64,000 bases of DNA from Fuerstiella sp. Lineage in GTDB: Bacteria; Planctomycetota; Planctomycetia; Planctomycetales; Planctomycetaceae. Location: contig JAKVAY010000001.1 of assembly GCA_022447185.1 (NCBI GenBank), forward strand, positions 138,996 to 202,995, read 5' to 3'. A program made the translations under genes and the position numbers. Shown here piece after piece: positions 55,947 to 64,000 of this stretch. The notes beneath the pieces are model-generated. The model had not been told where the DNA came from and made no database searches. It saw only the letters and a list, made by a program, of their open reading frames with translations. Each line of letters begins with the position of its first letter. Position 1 is the stretch's first letter.

Positions 55947-56635
55947 GCAGCGCAATTTTCCTGTGACTGCAACTCCTGCTGACGCAGTGCAGCGGGTCCG
56001 TCAAAGTCGTATCCAAGGAATTCGATGTCTTCTGCCAGGCGTGTAGCAACCATGTTTTTCAAATGATCCGTATAAACGTCTCTGTAGTCGGCGTGGACGG
56101 ACCTGTTATTTCGGGGTAGCGGCGGGCGGCTCACACCGATCCGGTTGCAGACCACCTCAAAGTCGCGGGCGACATCTTCGAAGAAGCCGACAAAATTCAC
56201 GAGCTGAGTACCGCTACTATCACGAATTCGGCGAGCCTGGAAAATCTCAGGGTGCTGTGTCCATTCATCCACGAATTCCGCAAATGACATCGCGGCAACT
56301 CGCTTTTGATGACGGTGATTGGGTCGTGTTGGAATGAAATTGTACAACGAGACCAACAGATCCCACGGATTGCGGACAAAGGCGAACTTGAACAGTTTCT
56401 CGAACACCTGAGCCGGAAGCTGCCTCTGGACATCTTGGGCGCTGCAGTGAGGCCGGAATCGTTTTCGCCGCCAGGGGCCAATCACATTTACATTGACACC
56501 GACAGAAGACAGCAGGCGATTTTCCCAGAGTTTTTCCGGACGACAGGCATAGTTGCCGAGACTTGCCCTGATACTGGTACCGGCTGTTTTAGGGACGTGA
56601 ATGAACAGAAACTGTTTATCGTACGACACAAGCAT
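55943..56635 (-). CDS. Sulfotransferase-family protein
   Basis: The ATG at 56635 begins MLVSYDKQFLFIHVPKTAGT, placing the 5'-phosphosulfate-binding loop (PKTAGTS) at its usual distance from the start. A GTG 28 codons upstream is a less likely start. The 3'-phosphate-binding block follows in KFAFVRNPWDLLVSLYNF. The protein has 230 residues and no signal peptide. It would transfer sulfate from PAPS to a carbohydrate acceptor. The next gene overlaps its end, so sulfation and acylation of the same envelope glycan are plausible. Confidence 0.85.
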   Translation of the reverse strand: MLVSYDKQFLFIHVPKTAGTSIRASLGNYACRPEKLWENRLLSSVGVNVNVIGPWRRKRFRPHCSAQDVQRQLPAQVFEKLFKFAFVRNPWDLLVSLYNFIPTRPNHRHQKRVAAMSFAEFVDEWTQHPEIFQARRIRDSSGTQLVNFVGFFEDVARDFEVVCNRIGVSRPPLPRNNRSVHADYRDVYTDHLKNMVATRLAEDIEFLGYDFDGPAALRQQELQSQENCAA

Positions 56636-56719
56636 ATTGGGGCACTCGACGATGTCCGGCAGGCAATTATCATTGAATTTGGCACGGAACCGGCGACGAA
56701 GACTATTCGGATATTGCAC

Positions 56720-57019
56720 TGCAGAGCAATACCGAAACGGACGAACGCTGCGATAGTCGTGGATTGGTCAGATGTTTTTAACGACGATCCTGCAATGCGA
56801 CAGCTTGTCCAGCGGGCGACTACACGGGCCTCACCGCTGGACATCGAATACAATGAAGCTCACGTACGGTCTTCAGACAACATTCCGAATCAACTGTCAC
56901 ATGAGAAACCGAGTCCGGTTCTCTGACGAATTCGCCAGATGATTACTGCGAACATTGATTTGTAATCCACCACAGCAGCAGGGAGTACGATCAATTCGAT
57001 CAGTCAAAATCCGATGGGA
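56720..57019. other. Gap between MBOAT and sulfotransferase genes
   Basis: About 300 bases with no supported gene. It probably contains the sulfotransferase promoter, unless the transcript continues from the MBOAT gene. Confidence 0.35.
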
Positions 57020-58459
57020 TCAGAACTGAAAATAAATAAAGTCCTGCTGTTCTCCGCCAATAGCAGTGATTGCGATGCAGACGCAGTAGTAGAAGGCCCA
57101 TCGGGCCGGACGTGGCCAACGAAATCCTAATGTGGCAATTGCATAGCTCTGATGACGTCCTTGCCACTCCAGGGCCAGGAATAAAGTAATCAGCCCCGCC
57201 AGTTTGAGCGAGACCACCTCAGGCCAGGAAAAAATCGCTGGTGAAAAAATGGCAGCAATGTAGCTGATGGCATGGCCAATCGATTTTGCGCGGAAAAAGA
57301 TCCAGGCGAATGTGGTCAGCCCGAATGTCATCGCCATGGAGCTGAATTCCCGTAGAGTCGGTAACGTTCTGTGCGATGCCACGGTATCTGTGTAATTGTG
57401 ATTTCGATTGAGGAGGAGCAGAGGCAGGAAGAAAGCAGCGTTGAGTGCTCCCCAGACGACGAAAGTCCAGTTGGCTCCGTGCCACAGTCCGCTGACCAGA
57501 AAGACCACGAATACGTTTCTGACACTCACCAGGGATCCTCTGCGACTGCCGCCCAGCGGAATATAGAGATAATCACGAAACCATGTGGACAAAGAGATGT
57601 GCCACCGGTGCCAAAATTCAGCAATGTCCCGTGAGAAGTATGGGTAAGCGAAGTTCCTCATCAGGTCAAAACCGAATAGTTTTGCAGTTCCAATTGCAAT
57701 GTTGGAATACCCGGAAAAATCTCCATAGACCTGAAAACTGAAGAGTATTACTCCCGCGACCAGCGTTGCGCCGGCATAAGAATCCGAATTGTTGAAAATA
57801 GCGTTTGCAGACGCCGCACAATTATCGGCAATCACAACTTTGGTAAACATGCCCCAGAGAATCTGTCGCAAACCGTCAATGGCTTTGGAATAGTCGAATG
57901 AGCGAGGGCGCGTGAACTGCGGCAACAGATTCGTGGCGCGTTCAACAGGGCCGGCGACAAGTTGTGGAAAGAAACTGACGAAAGCAGCAAACGCAAAAAA
58001 ATCGTGTGTTGGCTTCATGCGGCGACGATACACATCGATTGTGTAGCTGAGTGTCTGCAGTGTATAGAAACTGATTCCGACTGGCAGAACAATGTTGAGC
58101 GATGGCGCGTTGATCTGTGTGCCAAGAAAGGTAAACGCAGTCACAAATGATTCAGCAAAAAAATTGCAGTACTTAAAGAAACCCAGGAAGCCAAGATTGA
58201 CGACAATGCTGGTCCATAAAAGCAATTTTCGGCGACCCCGGACTTCAATTTTTTCAAGATGGAGCCCGACCGAGTAGTCAATCAGGGTGCTGAACACAAT
58301 CAGCAGCAAAAATCGATAGTCCCACCAGCCGTAAAACAGGTAGCTGGCCACGGTCACAAGAATGTTCTGCAGTCGGACGTTACGACGAACCGGAAGCCAC
58401 CAGAACAGCGTCAGCACGATTGGCAGAAAAACCGCAAATTCGACAGAGTTGAATAACAT
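57020..58459 (-). CDS. MBOAT-family O-acyltransferase (AlgI-like)
   Basis: The 479-residue polytopic protein begins MLFNSVEFAVFLPIVLTLFW, the standard AlgI-type start. Family blocks are YLFYGWWDYRFLLLIVFSTL, LPVGISFYTLQTLSYTIDVY and FPQLVAGPVERATNLLPQF. SGLWHGANWTFVVWG carries the catalytic histidine near residue 325. The C-terminus FIYFQF is characteristic. It moves acyl (usually acetyl) groups across the membrane onto a polysaccharide. The SGNH-like protein encoded downstream is a likely partner for the final transfer. Confidence 0.94.
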   Translation of the reverse strand: MLFNSVEFAVFLPIVLTLFWWLPVRRNVRLQNILVTVASYLFYGWWDYRFLLLIVFSTLIDYSVGLHLEKIEVRGRRKLLLWTSIVVNLGFLGFFKYCNFFAESFVTAFTFLGTQINAPSLNIVLPVGISFYTLQTLSYTIDVYRRRMKPTHDFFAFAAFVSFFPQLVAGPVERATNLLPQFTRPRSFDYSKAIDGLRQILWGMFTKVVIADNCAASANAIFNNSDSYAGATLVAGVILFSFQVYGDFSGYSNIAIGTAKLFGFDLMRNFAYPYFSRDIAEFWHRWHISLSTWFRDYLYIPLGGSRRGSLVSVRNVFVVFLVSGLWHGANWTFVVWGALNAAFFLPLLLLNRNHNYTDTVASHRTLPTLREFSSMAMTFGLTTFAWIFFRAKSIGHAISYIAAIFSPAIFSWPEVVSLKLAGLITLFLALEWQGRHQSYAIATLGFRWPRPARWAFYYCVCIAITAIGGEQQDFIYFQF

Positions 58460-58623
58460 TCTGGATGTTTCACACTCGCTTAACTGCGCGGAAACACTCG
58501 TGAGAGTTTCTGCAACTCCAGATGTACAGGGACAGTTTTAGCACTGGTGGTTTCATCACCAAACTTAACCGATGTGAGACTTACGTCGGTTCTGGATAGG
58601 TCCAGCGAAGCCAACTGTCACAA

Positions 58624-60159
58624 TCAGGCTGCATCACCTGTCTGATTCGTGATGCAGGTTTCGCTTACAGCAGTCCGGGGTTTTTGATCGTTCAGTGATT
58701 CCGATTGCTCGTTACGAGACGTGCCAGTCCGCGTCTTTACCTGGCGAATTCGCGCTTGCCGTTTTACATACCATCCTGAGTAGCATTTCAGGATACGGCA
58801 AAACGCGTTGTCTGCGGAACTTGCGATACGGCTAAGCCACTTTCTTTTCAATGTGATGCCGGCCGAAACCATTCGCTTTCCGTTGTGTCCAACGTAACGC
58901 AACGGATCACGATTGCAGTCGTGTTCCAGGTACATGGGCAGTGCCGCCGCGTTTTCAGCCGGTCGCGGTAACAAATCGTCACGTAGAGCCATCAGAAACT
59001 CGTCCATGGTTGATGGATTCAATGACACGTCAAGCTGGTCGTAGAAAGACGGGCCCAGCATGATCGTTGGTTTTCCCATCCAGCAGGCTTCAATGGTTAC
59101 CGTTGAGCCGAACGTTACAACGATGTCACTCCATTCCATCAGTGTGTAGGAATTAGCGGAGTCTGTCGGCTCGTAGATGATGACGTTGGGCAATTGTCCC
59201 ACGTCGTCGAATGGAGTGATCACATCACTGATCATGTCGGCCTGATTAGGATGGAATCGAATGCAGAACAGGTAGTCCGGGTTTTTGAGACAAGCCTCTT
59301 GAATGACATCGGCGTAGTTGCGGAACGGAGATCTCCACTCCCGTCCCAGCGCTTCAAACTCATCCTGACTGCTGAGGAATACAGATATCTTCTTTTTAAA
59401 AGTGTCAGCGTTTGGGGGGACAAACGTTGCAGAGTATTTCTTCGTGAACCTGTTTGCAGAGGGCTGTCGGCGACTTTGAAAATATCGGCGTGCCGTTTCC
59501 ATATTCACCGGCAGCTCACGCATGCGGTCCTGAATACGAAATCGGTCATGCGCGGTATGCCCCTCGAACAGGATCGGTTTTGCTTTGCCGGTCACCTCCA
59601 TTGTATTAAACGGCATGCCCCTGCCAGTCGATGCTGTGATACAGAACTTTGAGCACGCGTGGCGGCCGTTGAAAACTTCTAACCGATCCGGCGATTCCTG
59701 GTCCAGCAGTTTCTTCATTGACCTCAACAGACCGCATGCCGTCTGGAAGTAACGACGCTTGATCATGCGGATCACAGCATTTTCTGCTCCATCATTTGGC
59801 AGTTGCCGGAACGTTGAAATGACCGCACTGTGGACACCTTCGGCCATGTCCTGTTTTTCTGATAGTGTTAGTTCTTCACCCTGGCCGCGGGAATCAAGCG
59901 GGACTGCTGTGAGGCCATTTGCCTCTGCAGTCCTTCGCACCCGCGATTGGCAGATTGCGCAGGCAGCCGGACTGCCCGCGAAATTGACGGCACACGTCCC
60001 GCGGCGAGCGTTACAGTAGGTGAGAACGACATGGTGCCCGCTGTCCTGTAGTTCCTTTGCTCTCGCCACGGCCACAAGCGTGTGTTTTCGCCACAATGGG
60101 TATCCCACGTGTAACACAACCTTTTCGGTTGGTCCTGGGACTGATTCCGTGTGACTCAT
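58624..60159 (-). CDS. Capsule-type glycosyltransferase (GT-B-like), cytoplasmic
   Basis: I use the ATG at 60159 because the first 55 codons of the longer frame are Ser/Arg-rich and not conserved-looking. The 511-residue protein starts with a Rossmann strand (VVLHVGYPLWRKHTLVAVAR) and four early cysteines in GTCAVNFAGSPAACAICQS. The C-terminal half has FCIRFHPNQ and the donor-site block VVTFGSTVTIEACWMGKPTI of capsule polysaccharide or nonulosonate transferases. A basic tail follows. Lying next to the pse genes, it may transfer the nonulosonic sugar or a neighbouring residue. The assignment is by motif only. Confidence 0.7.
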   Translation of the reverse strand: MSHTESVPGPTEKVVLHVGYPLWRKHTLVAVARAKELQDSGHHVVLTYCNARRGTCAVNFAGSPAACAICQSRVRRTAEANGLTAVPLDSRGQGEELTLSEKQDMAEGVHSAVISTFRQLPNDGAENAVIRMIKRRYFQTACGLLRSMKKLLDQESPDRLEVFNGRHACSKFCITASTGRGMPFNTMEVTGKAKPILFEGHTAHDRFRIQDRMRELPVNMETARRYFQSRRQPSANRFTKKYSATFVPPNADTFKKKISVFLSSQDEFEALGREWRSPFRNYADVIQEACLKNPDYLFCIRFHPNQADMISDVITPFDDVGQLPNVIIYEPTDSANSYTLMEWSDIVVTFGSTVTIEACWMGKPTIMLGPSFYDQLDVSLNPSTMDEFLMALRDDLLPRPAENAAALPMYLEHDCNRDPLRYVGHNGKRMVSAGITLKRKWLSRIASSADNAFCRILKCYSGWYVKRQARIRQVKTRTGTSRNEQSESLNDQKPRTAVSETCITNQTGDAA

Positions 60160-60469
60160 CAAATGTTGCCGATTGGAGGATATCCAGCTGGATCCAGTGG
60201 ACCGGGACGAACGGCTTGCTCTCCACGGACCGCCTGAGCATACACCAATCTCGAAAATCGGATCAATAGTAGATGAAATGTCGAGTGACAGGTTGAAACT
60301 CGCGACGGCCGGGACGGAACCCATTTGCCGTTATTTCCGGGTCGGACATGATTTCACAAGTGACGGAGTGCAGGGTCCTCTGCCGATAAACGCCGCCGTT
60401 TCGGGGACCATCATCCGGTCAGCGACCACGATGAGTGAATCTTCCTCTGGTGAATGAGGCCTGTCAGAT

Positions 60470-61537
60470 TCAGGCGACATCACGCCAGTCAAGTGGAGTA
60501 CCACGAGGTATGTCTGTTCCGGCTACGCGGCCAATCACATCGGGAAGATAGCGAGGTGCCATTCCGTGTCCGGGACGAATCGATCTCACATTTTCCTGAT
60601 TCAGTTCTTCGCCCTTTTTGACATCCTGTACAACAAACAACGATCGTCTGAATGCTCGGCTTTGCTGTTCACTTTCTCCGACACCGTACTGAACTTTGCC
60701 CAAAACGCTTTCTGCAACTCGGACAGCTTTCACCATGTCACGGAACTCATAAGGCTCCAGTGAGAATTGACTATCCGGCCCAGGGACATCTCGCGACAGC
60801 GTGAAGTGCTTCTCGATAATGGTGGCGCCCAGAGCAACAGAGGCAACAGGGACCGCAATTCCGAGTGTGTGGTCTGAAAGTCCCGCGGTGACGGAAAATG
60901 CTTCGGCCAGATGGGGAATTGTTCGGAGATTCATTGCTTCCGGCGGAGCAGGATAGGCGCTGACACATTTCAGCAACGCAATTTCAGGGGTTCCCGCACG
61001 TCGCAGTGTGTCCACAGCATCTGAGACTTCGGCCAGGGAAGCCATACCCGTGGAAACAATGGCTGGCTTGCCGGTCGCTCCGATCTTTTCCAACAAAGGC
61101 GTGTCAACAATTTCGAACGAAGCAACTTTGTATGCCGGAACGTCCATTTCCTCCAAAAAGTCGACGGCCGTGGCATCAAATGGGCTGGAAAAACACTGCA
61201 TTCCGAGTTCTTCTGCCAGTGCTTTAATCCGGGGTTGCCATTCCCATGGTGTGTACGCTTCTCCGTACAGGTCATACAAATTGCGTCCCGCCCAAATTGT
61301 ACCCTGACCTATCTGAAAGTAGTCGCGGTCACAGTCAATTGTCAGAGTGTCGGCAGTGTACGTCTGCAATTTGACTGCATCTGCCCCGGCCTCAGCAGCG
61401 GCATGAACAAGTTTGACGGCCTGATGGAAATCCTGATTATGATTGGCAGACAGTTCGGCGATGATGTAAGTCGATTGTCCAGGACCGATTTTGCGTTCAC
61501 CGATCTTTATCGAGTGACTTGTTAAATCTCCGTACAT
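60470..61537 (-). CDS. pseI: Pseudaminic acid synthase (NeuB family)
   Basis: GGAG six bases before the ATG at 61537 fixes the start. The 355-residue protein has the NeuB TIM barrel (IIAELSANHNQDFHQAVKLV, where SANHN is typical of PseI). It also shows ADAVKLQTYTADTLT, CFSSPFDATAVDFLE, AGLSDHT and GATIIEKHFTLSRD. A C-terminal SAF antifreeze-like domain follows (SLFVVQDVKKGEELNQENVR). It condenses a 2,4-diacetamido-hexose with phosphoenolpyruvate. The upstream gene ends 13 bases before it, so the two are one operon. Confidence 0.92.
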   Translation of the reverse strand: MYGDLTSHSIKIGERKIGPGQSTYIIAELSANHNQDFHQAVKLVHAAAEAGADAVKLQTYTADTLTIDCDRDYFQIGQGTIWAGRNLYDLYGEAYTPWEWQPRIKALAEELGMQCFSSPFDATAVDFLEEMDVPAYKVASFEIVDTPLLEKIGATGKPAIVSTGMASLAEVSDAVDTLRRAGTPEIALLKCVSAYPAPPEAMNLRTIPHLAEAFSVTAGLSDHTLGIAVPVASVALGATIIEKHFTLSRDVPGPDSQFSLEPYEFRDMVKAVRVAESVLGKVQYGVGESEQQSRAFRRSLFVVQDVKKGEELNQENVRSIRPGHGMAPRYLPDVIGRVAGTDIPRGTPLDWRDVA

Positions 61538-61550
61538 ATTGTCTCCGTTG

Positions 61551-63074
61551 TTACGCTGCTCGGCATTGAGGTTGAGGGTTTCGTGCCACAAAGTGCAGTC
61601 GCGAGGCTTCTTCTCCCGATTTGCTCATTTGGCGATCATACTCAGCTTTTATGAATGCGGCCTGAGAGGCTTTGTTATCGTCTCGAATGAAAGCATCCAC
61701 GAATTCCACGCGATGGTTGACAAACGCACGATTAGTAGCCGCTCGAATCAATGCTGTTCCGAAACCAAAGGCTCTGAATTCAGCTGCAATGCTGACGCTG
61801 ATAGTCGCTCGATGGTCTTCCAAATCGAGTCGCACCTGACCAATGGGCTGCCCTTTTTCATTTTCTGCGATCAGGATCTGACATTCGCTTTGCTGCAGTC
61901 GAGACTCAAACCATTGATTGTGGTCTTTCCATGGCACGGGGTCGGTTGAAAAGGAGGTTTGTCGAACAGTTTTTTCATTTCTCCACTGCCACAGAAGCCT
62001 GCTGTCCTTAAAACATGCCGGACGCAAATTCAGTGCCGGATCAGCCAGTCTGCGTGCAACACGCATGGCTCCACGTCCGTCGACAATGTTTCGTCCCGCA
62101 TGACTGACTCGTGAAAGCTGTTTACTGTCGCTTCTGATTTGGGTAAAGATTTCAGGAATACGCGCTGGTGACAACTGCTGAATCCAGCCGACATTCCAGC
62201 CGAGACCATTTTCTGCAACGGACTGCGCCAGGCGAACCTGATTGTCAGTCGTGATCGCTGCAATCATTGGCACACCCACACACGCCAGTTCCCAGCAGGT
62301 GCTGCCAGCGGCCACGATCGCAATGTCTGCCCAGTTCATCAGACTCGCCATATCTCGGCAGTTGTGTTCAATTCTCACATCCGCACGAAGCGACTTTGAA
62401 AGTTCACGAAGCTGATTCGCTCGACGATTGCATCCCCCAGCTACGACAACCACTTCGAGGACTTCCAGGGCAGGACAGTCGAGTGATTTCAAAATTTTTG
62501 TCGTTGCATTTTGAGGGTCACTGCCTCCGCAACTTACCAGAACGCGATCGGGCGATGTTCGAATTCTGTTGCACTGTTGACGTTGCTCTCGGAATTCGCG
62601 ACGCAACAGCGCAAACTGACAGCCTGCAAGAATCGCCGAATCTGCGGCCAAATTCGGATAGTCGTCAACCGACGCATTCAGGTTCTGGTTCAGAACAACA
62701 TCTGCCGCTGTTGCCTCTCCCCAATCATCGATCGCGATGACCCGACAGCCGCAATTTCGGAGCCGTTGACGGAATGAATCGGAAAAATGATAGCCATCGA
62801 CAACCACCGTGGTCGTTTTCATTAACGATGCCAGTGTGGCTGTCTGATCAGCATCCGCATTACTGCCCGGTGACACTTCAATCTGTTCAAGCTGGAAGCC
62901 TTCCTGGTCAAGCCGATCTGACAGATGCTGTGGCAGATTGCTGCTAACAACAATAACGTTACCACCCAGATCCTGCCACGCCTGGCACAGAGCAAGACAT
63001 CTCATGACATGACCAGTACCAATTTCAATTCCTGCATCGGTTCGAACGACAAGTGTTCCAGGCTTCTGGCTCAT
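61551..63074 (-). CDS. pseG: PseG nucleotide-sugar hydrolase fused to a GNAT acetyltransferase (PseH-like)
   Basis: The ATG at 63074 overlaps the previous stop by one base (TGATG). Residues 1 to about 340 form PseG: RTDAGIEIGTGHVMRCLALC, then LVSCGGSDPQNATTKIL and AIVAAGSTCWELACVGVP. This enzyme releases UDP from the 2,4-diacetamido sugar. From about 345 to 500 a GNAT domain follows (LNLRPACFKDSRLLWQWRNE, then IGQVRLDL and AAEFRAFGFGTALI), expected to do the N-acetylation of PseH. The fusion places two steps of the pathway in one 507-residue chain. Confidence 0.9.
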   Translation of the reverse strand: MSQKPGTLVVRTDAGIEIGTGHVMRCLALCQAWQDLGGNVIVVSSNLPQHLSDRLDQEGFQLEQIEVSPGSNADADQTATLASLMKTTTVVVDGYHFSDSFRQRLRNCGCRVIAIDDWGEATAADVVLNQNLNASVDDYPNLAADSAILAGCQFALLRREFREQRQQCNRIRTSPDRVLVSCGGSDPQNATTKILKSLDCPALEVLEVVVVAGGCNRRANQLRELSKSLRADVRIEHNCRDMASLMNWADIAIVAAGSTCWELACVGVPMIAAITTDNQVRLAQSVAENGLGWNVGWIQQLSPARIPEIFTQIRSDSKQLSRVSHAGRNIVDGRGAMRVARRLADPALNLRPACFKDSRLLWQWRNEKTVRQTSFSTDPVPWKDHNQWFESRLQQSECQILIAENEKGQPIGQVRLDLEDHRATISVSIAAEFRAFGFGTALIRAATNRAFVNHRVEFVDAFIRDDNKASQAAFIKAEYDRQMSKSGEEASRLHFVARNPQPQCRAA

Positions 63075-63805
63075 CAAGCCACCGCTCTTTGCTGGATATG
63101 TGCGTTCAGCTGTGACCAGTGCGGATTCCGTTTGCACAATTCGACGACGTCGAGCCACCTGAAGTCGGAGTCACCAAGGTGACCACAGATGAGCCTTAGC
63201 AATTCCAGGTCTTCCGGAGTGTCCACCGTCCAGCGGTGACATGATTCGTCTGTCGCGTTTGTCACCCTGAGAATTCTGAATTGATCCGGATTGAGATAGA
63301 TATACGGCGTGACATGTTCGCGACAGGTTTCGGTATGGCTTTCGTGCCAGCATTTTGAGAGCGCTTCGAATGTAAACGCTTCCACGTCGACTCCGCGAGG
63401 GAATGTGCGAGGAGGCAGCATGTTTGCAGCGTAGTCAACTGTCCCGGCTGAATTTATGACTTTTCCGGCGACACGATCAGTGATGTCCGGATCAATCATC
63501 GGACAGTCACACGACACACGGACAATGATATCTGCGCTGAATGCGGACGCTGCCTGATAAAATCGGTCGAGTACATCCAGATGACTGCCTCGAAAGCAGG
63601 GCCAGTCGTGCTGGCGACAGACGGCCGCGAGTTCGTCGTCTTCAGGCTCCGTTGATGTGGCGATGATGATTTCATCGGCGATCGTTGTCTGCTGCACTCG
63701 GCTGATTACACGAGCCAGCATTGGCTGGCCGGCAATGTCGATCATCACCTTGCCGGGAAGGCGAGAACTGCTCATGCGAGCCTGAATGATGACAACCGTT
63801 TTCAT
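63074..63805 (-). CDS. SpsF-type cytidylyltransferase
   Basis: AGGGAG precedes the ATG at 63805 by six bases. The 243-residue protein begins VVIIQARMSSSRLPGKVMID, the nucleotide-binding R-M-x-S-S-R-L-P-G-K motif of SpsF and CMP-sugar synthetases. It continues with VRVSCDCPMIDPDITD and HRWTVDTPEDLELL. In pse clusters such a protein can supply the CMP activation step of PseF. Equally it may belong to the legionaminic-type group, so the sugar is uncertain. Confidence 0.85.
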   Translation of the reverse strand: MKTVVIIQARMSSSRLPGKVMIDIAGQPMLARVISRVQQTTIADEIIIATSTEPEDDELAAVCRQHDWPCFRGSHLDVLDRFYQAASAFSADIIVRVSCDCPMIDPDITDRVAGKVINSAGTVDYAANMLPPRTFPRGVDVEAFTFEALSKCWHESHTETCREHVTPYIYLNPDQFRILRVTNATDESCHRWTVDTPEDLELLRLICGHLGDSDFRWLDVVELCKRNPHWSQLNAHIQQRAVA

Positions 63806-63814
63806 GACCACTCC

Positions 63815-64000
63815 CTATGCTGCTCGTCCAGACGAAATCGCTGACTGTTTCAACTGTCCAGTTACAAAATTCACCTGTTCATTTGTCATTCCTGGATATA
63901 CCGGAAGAGAGAGAATCTGTTCGTAGGCAGATTCTGCGTTCGGACAAAGTCCCGGGCCGGTCTGGAAATGCTGGCGATAAAATGGATGCAGGTGGACGGG
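63815..64000 (-). CDS. pseC: PseC-like aminotransferase, C-terminal 61 codons (cut by window end)
   Basis: The minus strand from the window edge to TAG at 63815-63817 reads PVHLHPFYRQHFQTGPGLCP, then NAESAYEQILSLPVYPGMTN, the typical end of DegT/DnrJ-type sugar aminotransferases. CPNAE-Y---LSLP--PGMT is the PseC hallmark. The rest of the gene lies beyond the window. PseC aminates UDP-4-keto-6-deoxy-AltNAc using glutamate and PLP. It ends nine bases before the SpsF-type start, so it heads this part of the operon. Confidence 0.85.
   Translation of the reverse strand, partial: PVHLHPFYRQHFQTGPGLCPNAESAYEQILSLPVYPGMTNEQVNFVTGQLKQSAISSGRAA

Noticed and set aside
1-64000. tRNA, rRNA, riboswitch, insertion sequence or prophage
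   Set aside because: I looked for T-arm-like GTTCGAATCC patterns, transposase motifs and integrase genes and found none that held up by eye.

Overview
The window looks like a chromosomal segment from a planctomycete, probably a marine or aquatic Planctomycetales member. The evidence is gene content: two DUF1501 proteins with twin-arginine signals, a PSCyt1/PSD1 cytochrome protein paired with one of them, a DUF1080 protein, a formylglycine sulfatase, a haem c/sorbosone dehydrogenase fusion, a BBP7-type outer-membrane protein and a porin remnant of the Bbp2 type. Shine-Dalgarno sites are weak or absent before many genes, and TTG and GTG starts occur. I found no tRNA, rRNA, CRISPR array, insertion sequence or prophage.

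Layout. 1-7 kb: a D-threonine-aldolase-like enzyme, remnants of MoaD/ThiS and BNR-repeat genes, an exported PQQ-like propeller with EF-hands, a DUF1080 protein, a lone DUF1501 protein and a membrane zinc protease. 8-9.7 kb: a Lys/Arg-rich repeat protein with a C-terminal PDZ domain, split by an inverted copy of its own 45-bp repeat array. 9.9-12.6 kb: a sulfatase and an exported thioredoxin-like protein with one in-frame TGA followed by a hairpin matching a bacterial SECIS, so a candidate selenoprotein. 13-17.6 kb: alanine dehydrogenase, methylisocitrate lyase, methylcitrate synthase and a sigma factor. 17.7-23.3 kb: amidohydrolase, haem/GSDH fusion, SDR, TPR-like protein and an exported protein. 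23.5-26.5 kb: lipB-lipA, an FHA protein and rnpA. 26.8-30.6 kb: the succinate dehydrogenase operon sdhC-A-B plus a small conserved-looking gene. 30.9-33.8 kb: a NatA ATPase and a NatB permease fused to a CPBP protease. 33.9-34.6 kb: a decayed porin. 34.6-40.7 kb: family-4 uracil-DNA glycosylase, CBS protein, UxaA-type dehydratase and a large outer-membrane protein. 41.4-48.2 kb: a MoxR/DUF58/VWA/VWA operon. 48.4-52.5 kb: a PSD1/DUF1501 pair.

52.9-64 kb is a surface-polysaccharide region read entirely on the minus strand. In transcription order it holds pseC (cut by the window end), an SpsF-type cytidylyltransferase, a PseG-GNAT fusion, PseI, a capsule-type glycosyltransferase, an MBOAT O-acyltransferase, a sulfotransferase, an SGNH-like partner, DUF4254 and a family-9 (heptosyl) glycosyltransferase. 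Together they would make a pseudaminic-acid-like nonulosonic sugar and build and decorate an envelope glycan.

The strongest observations are the candidate selenoprotein (TGA at 12390-12392) and the inverted repeat array that splits the PDZ protein (8728-9069). After these come three decayed gene fragments recognisable only by protein-level pattern, and a LipB homologue that seems to lack both catalytic residues.
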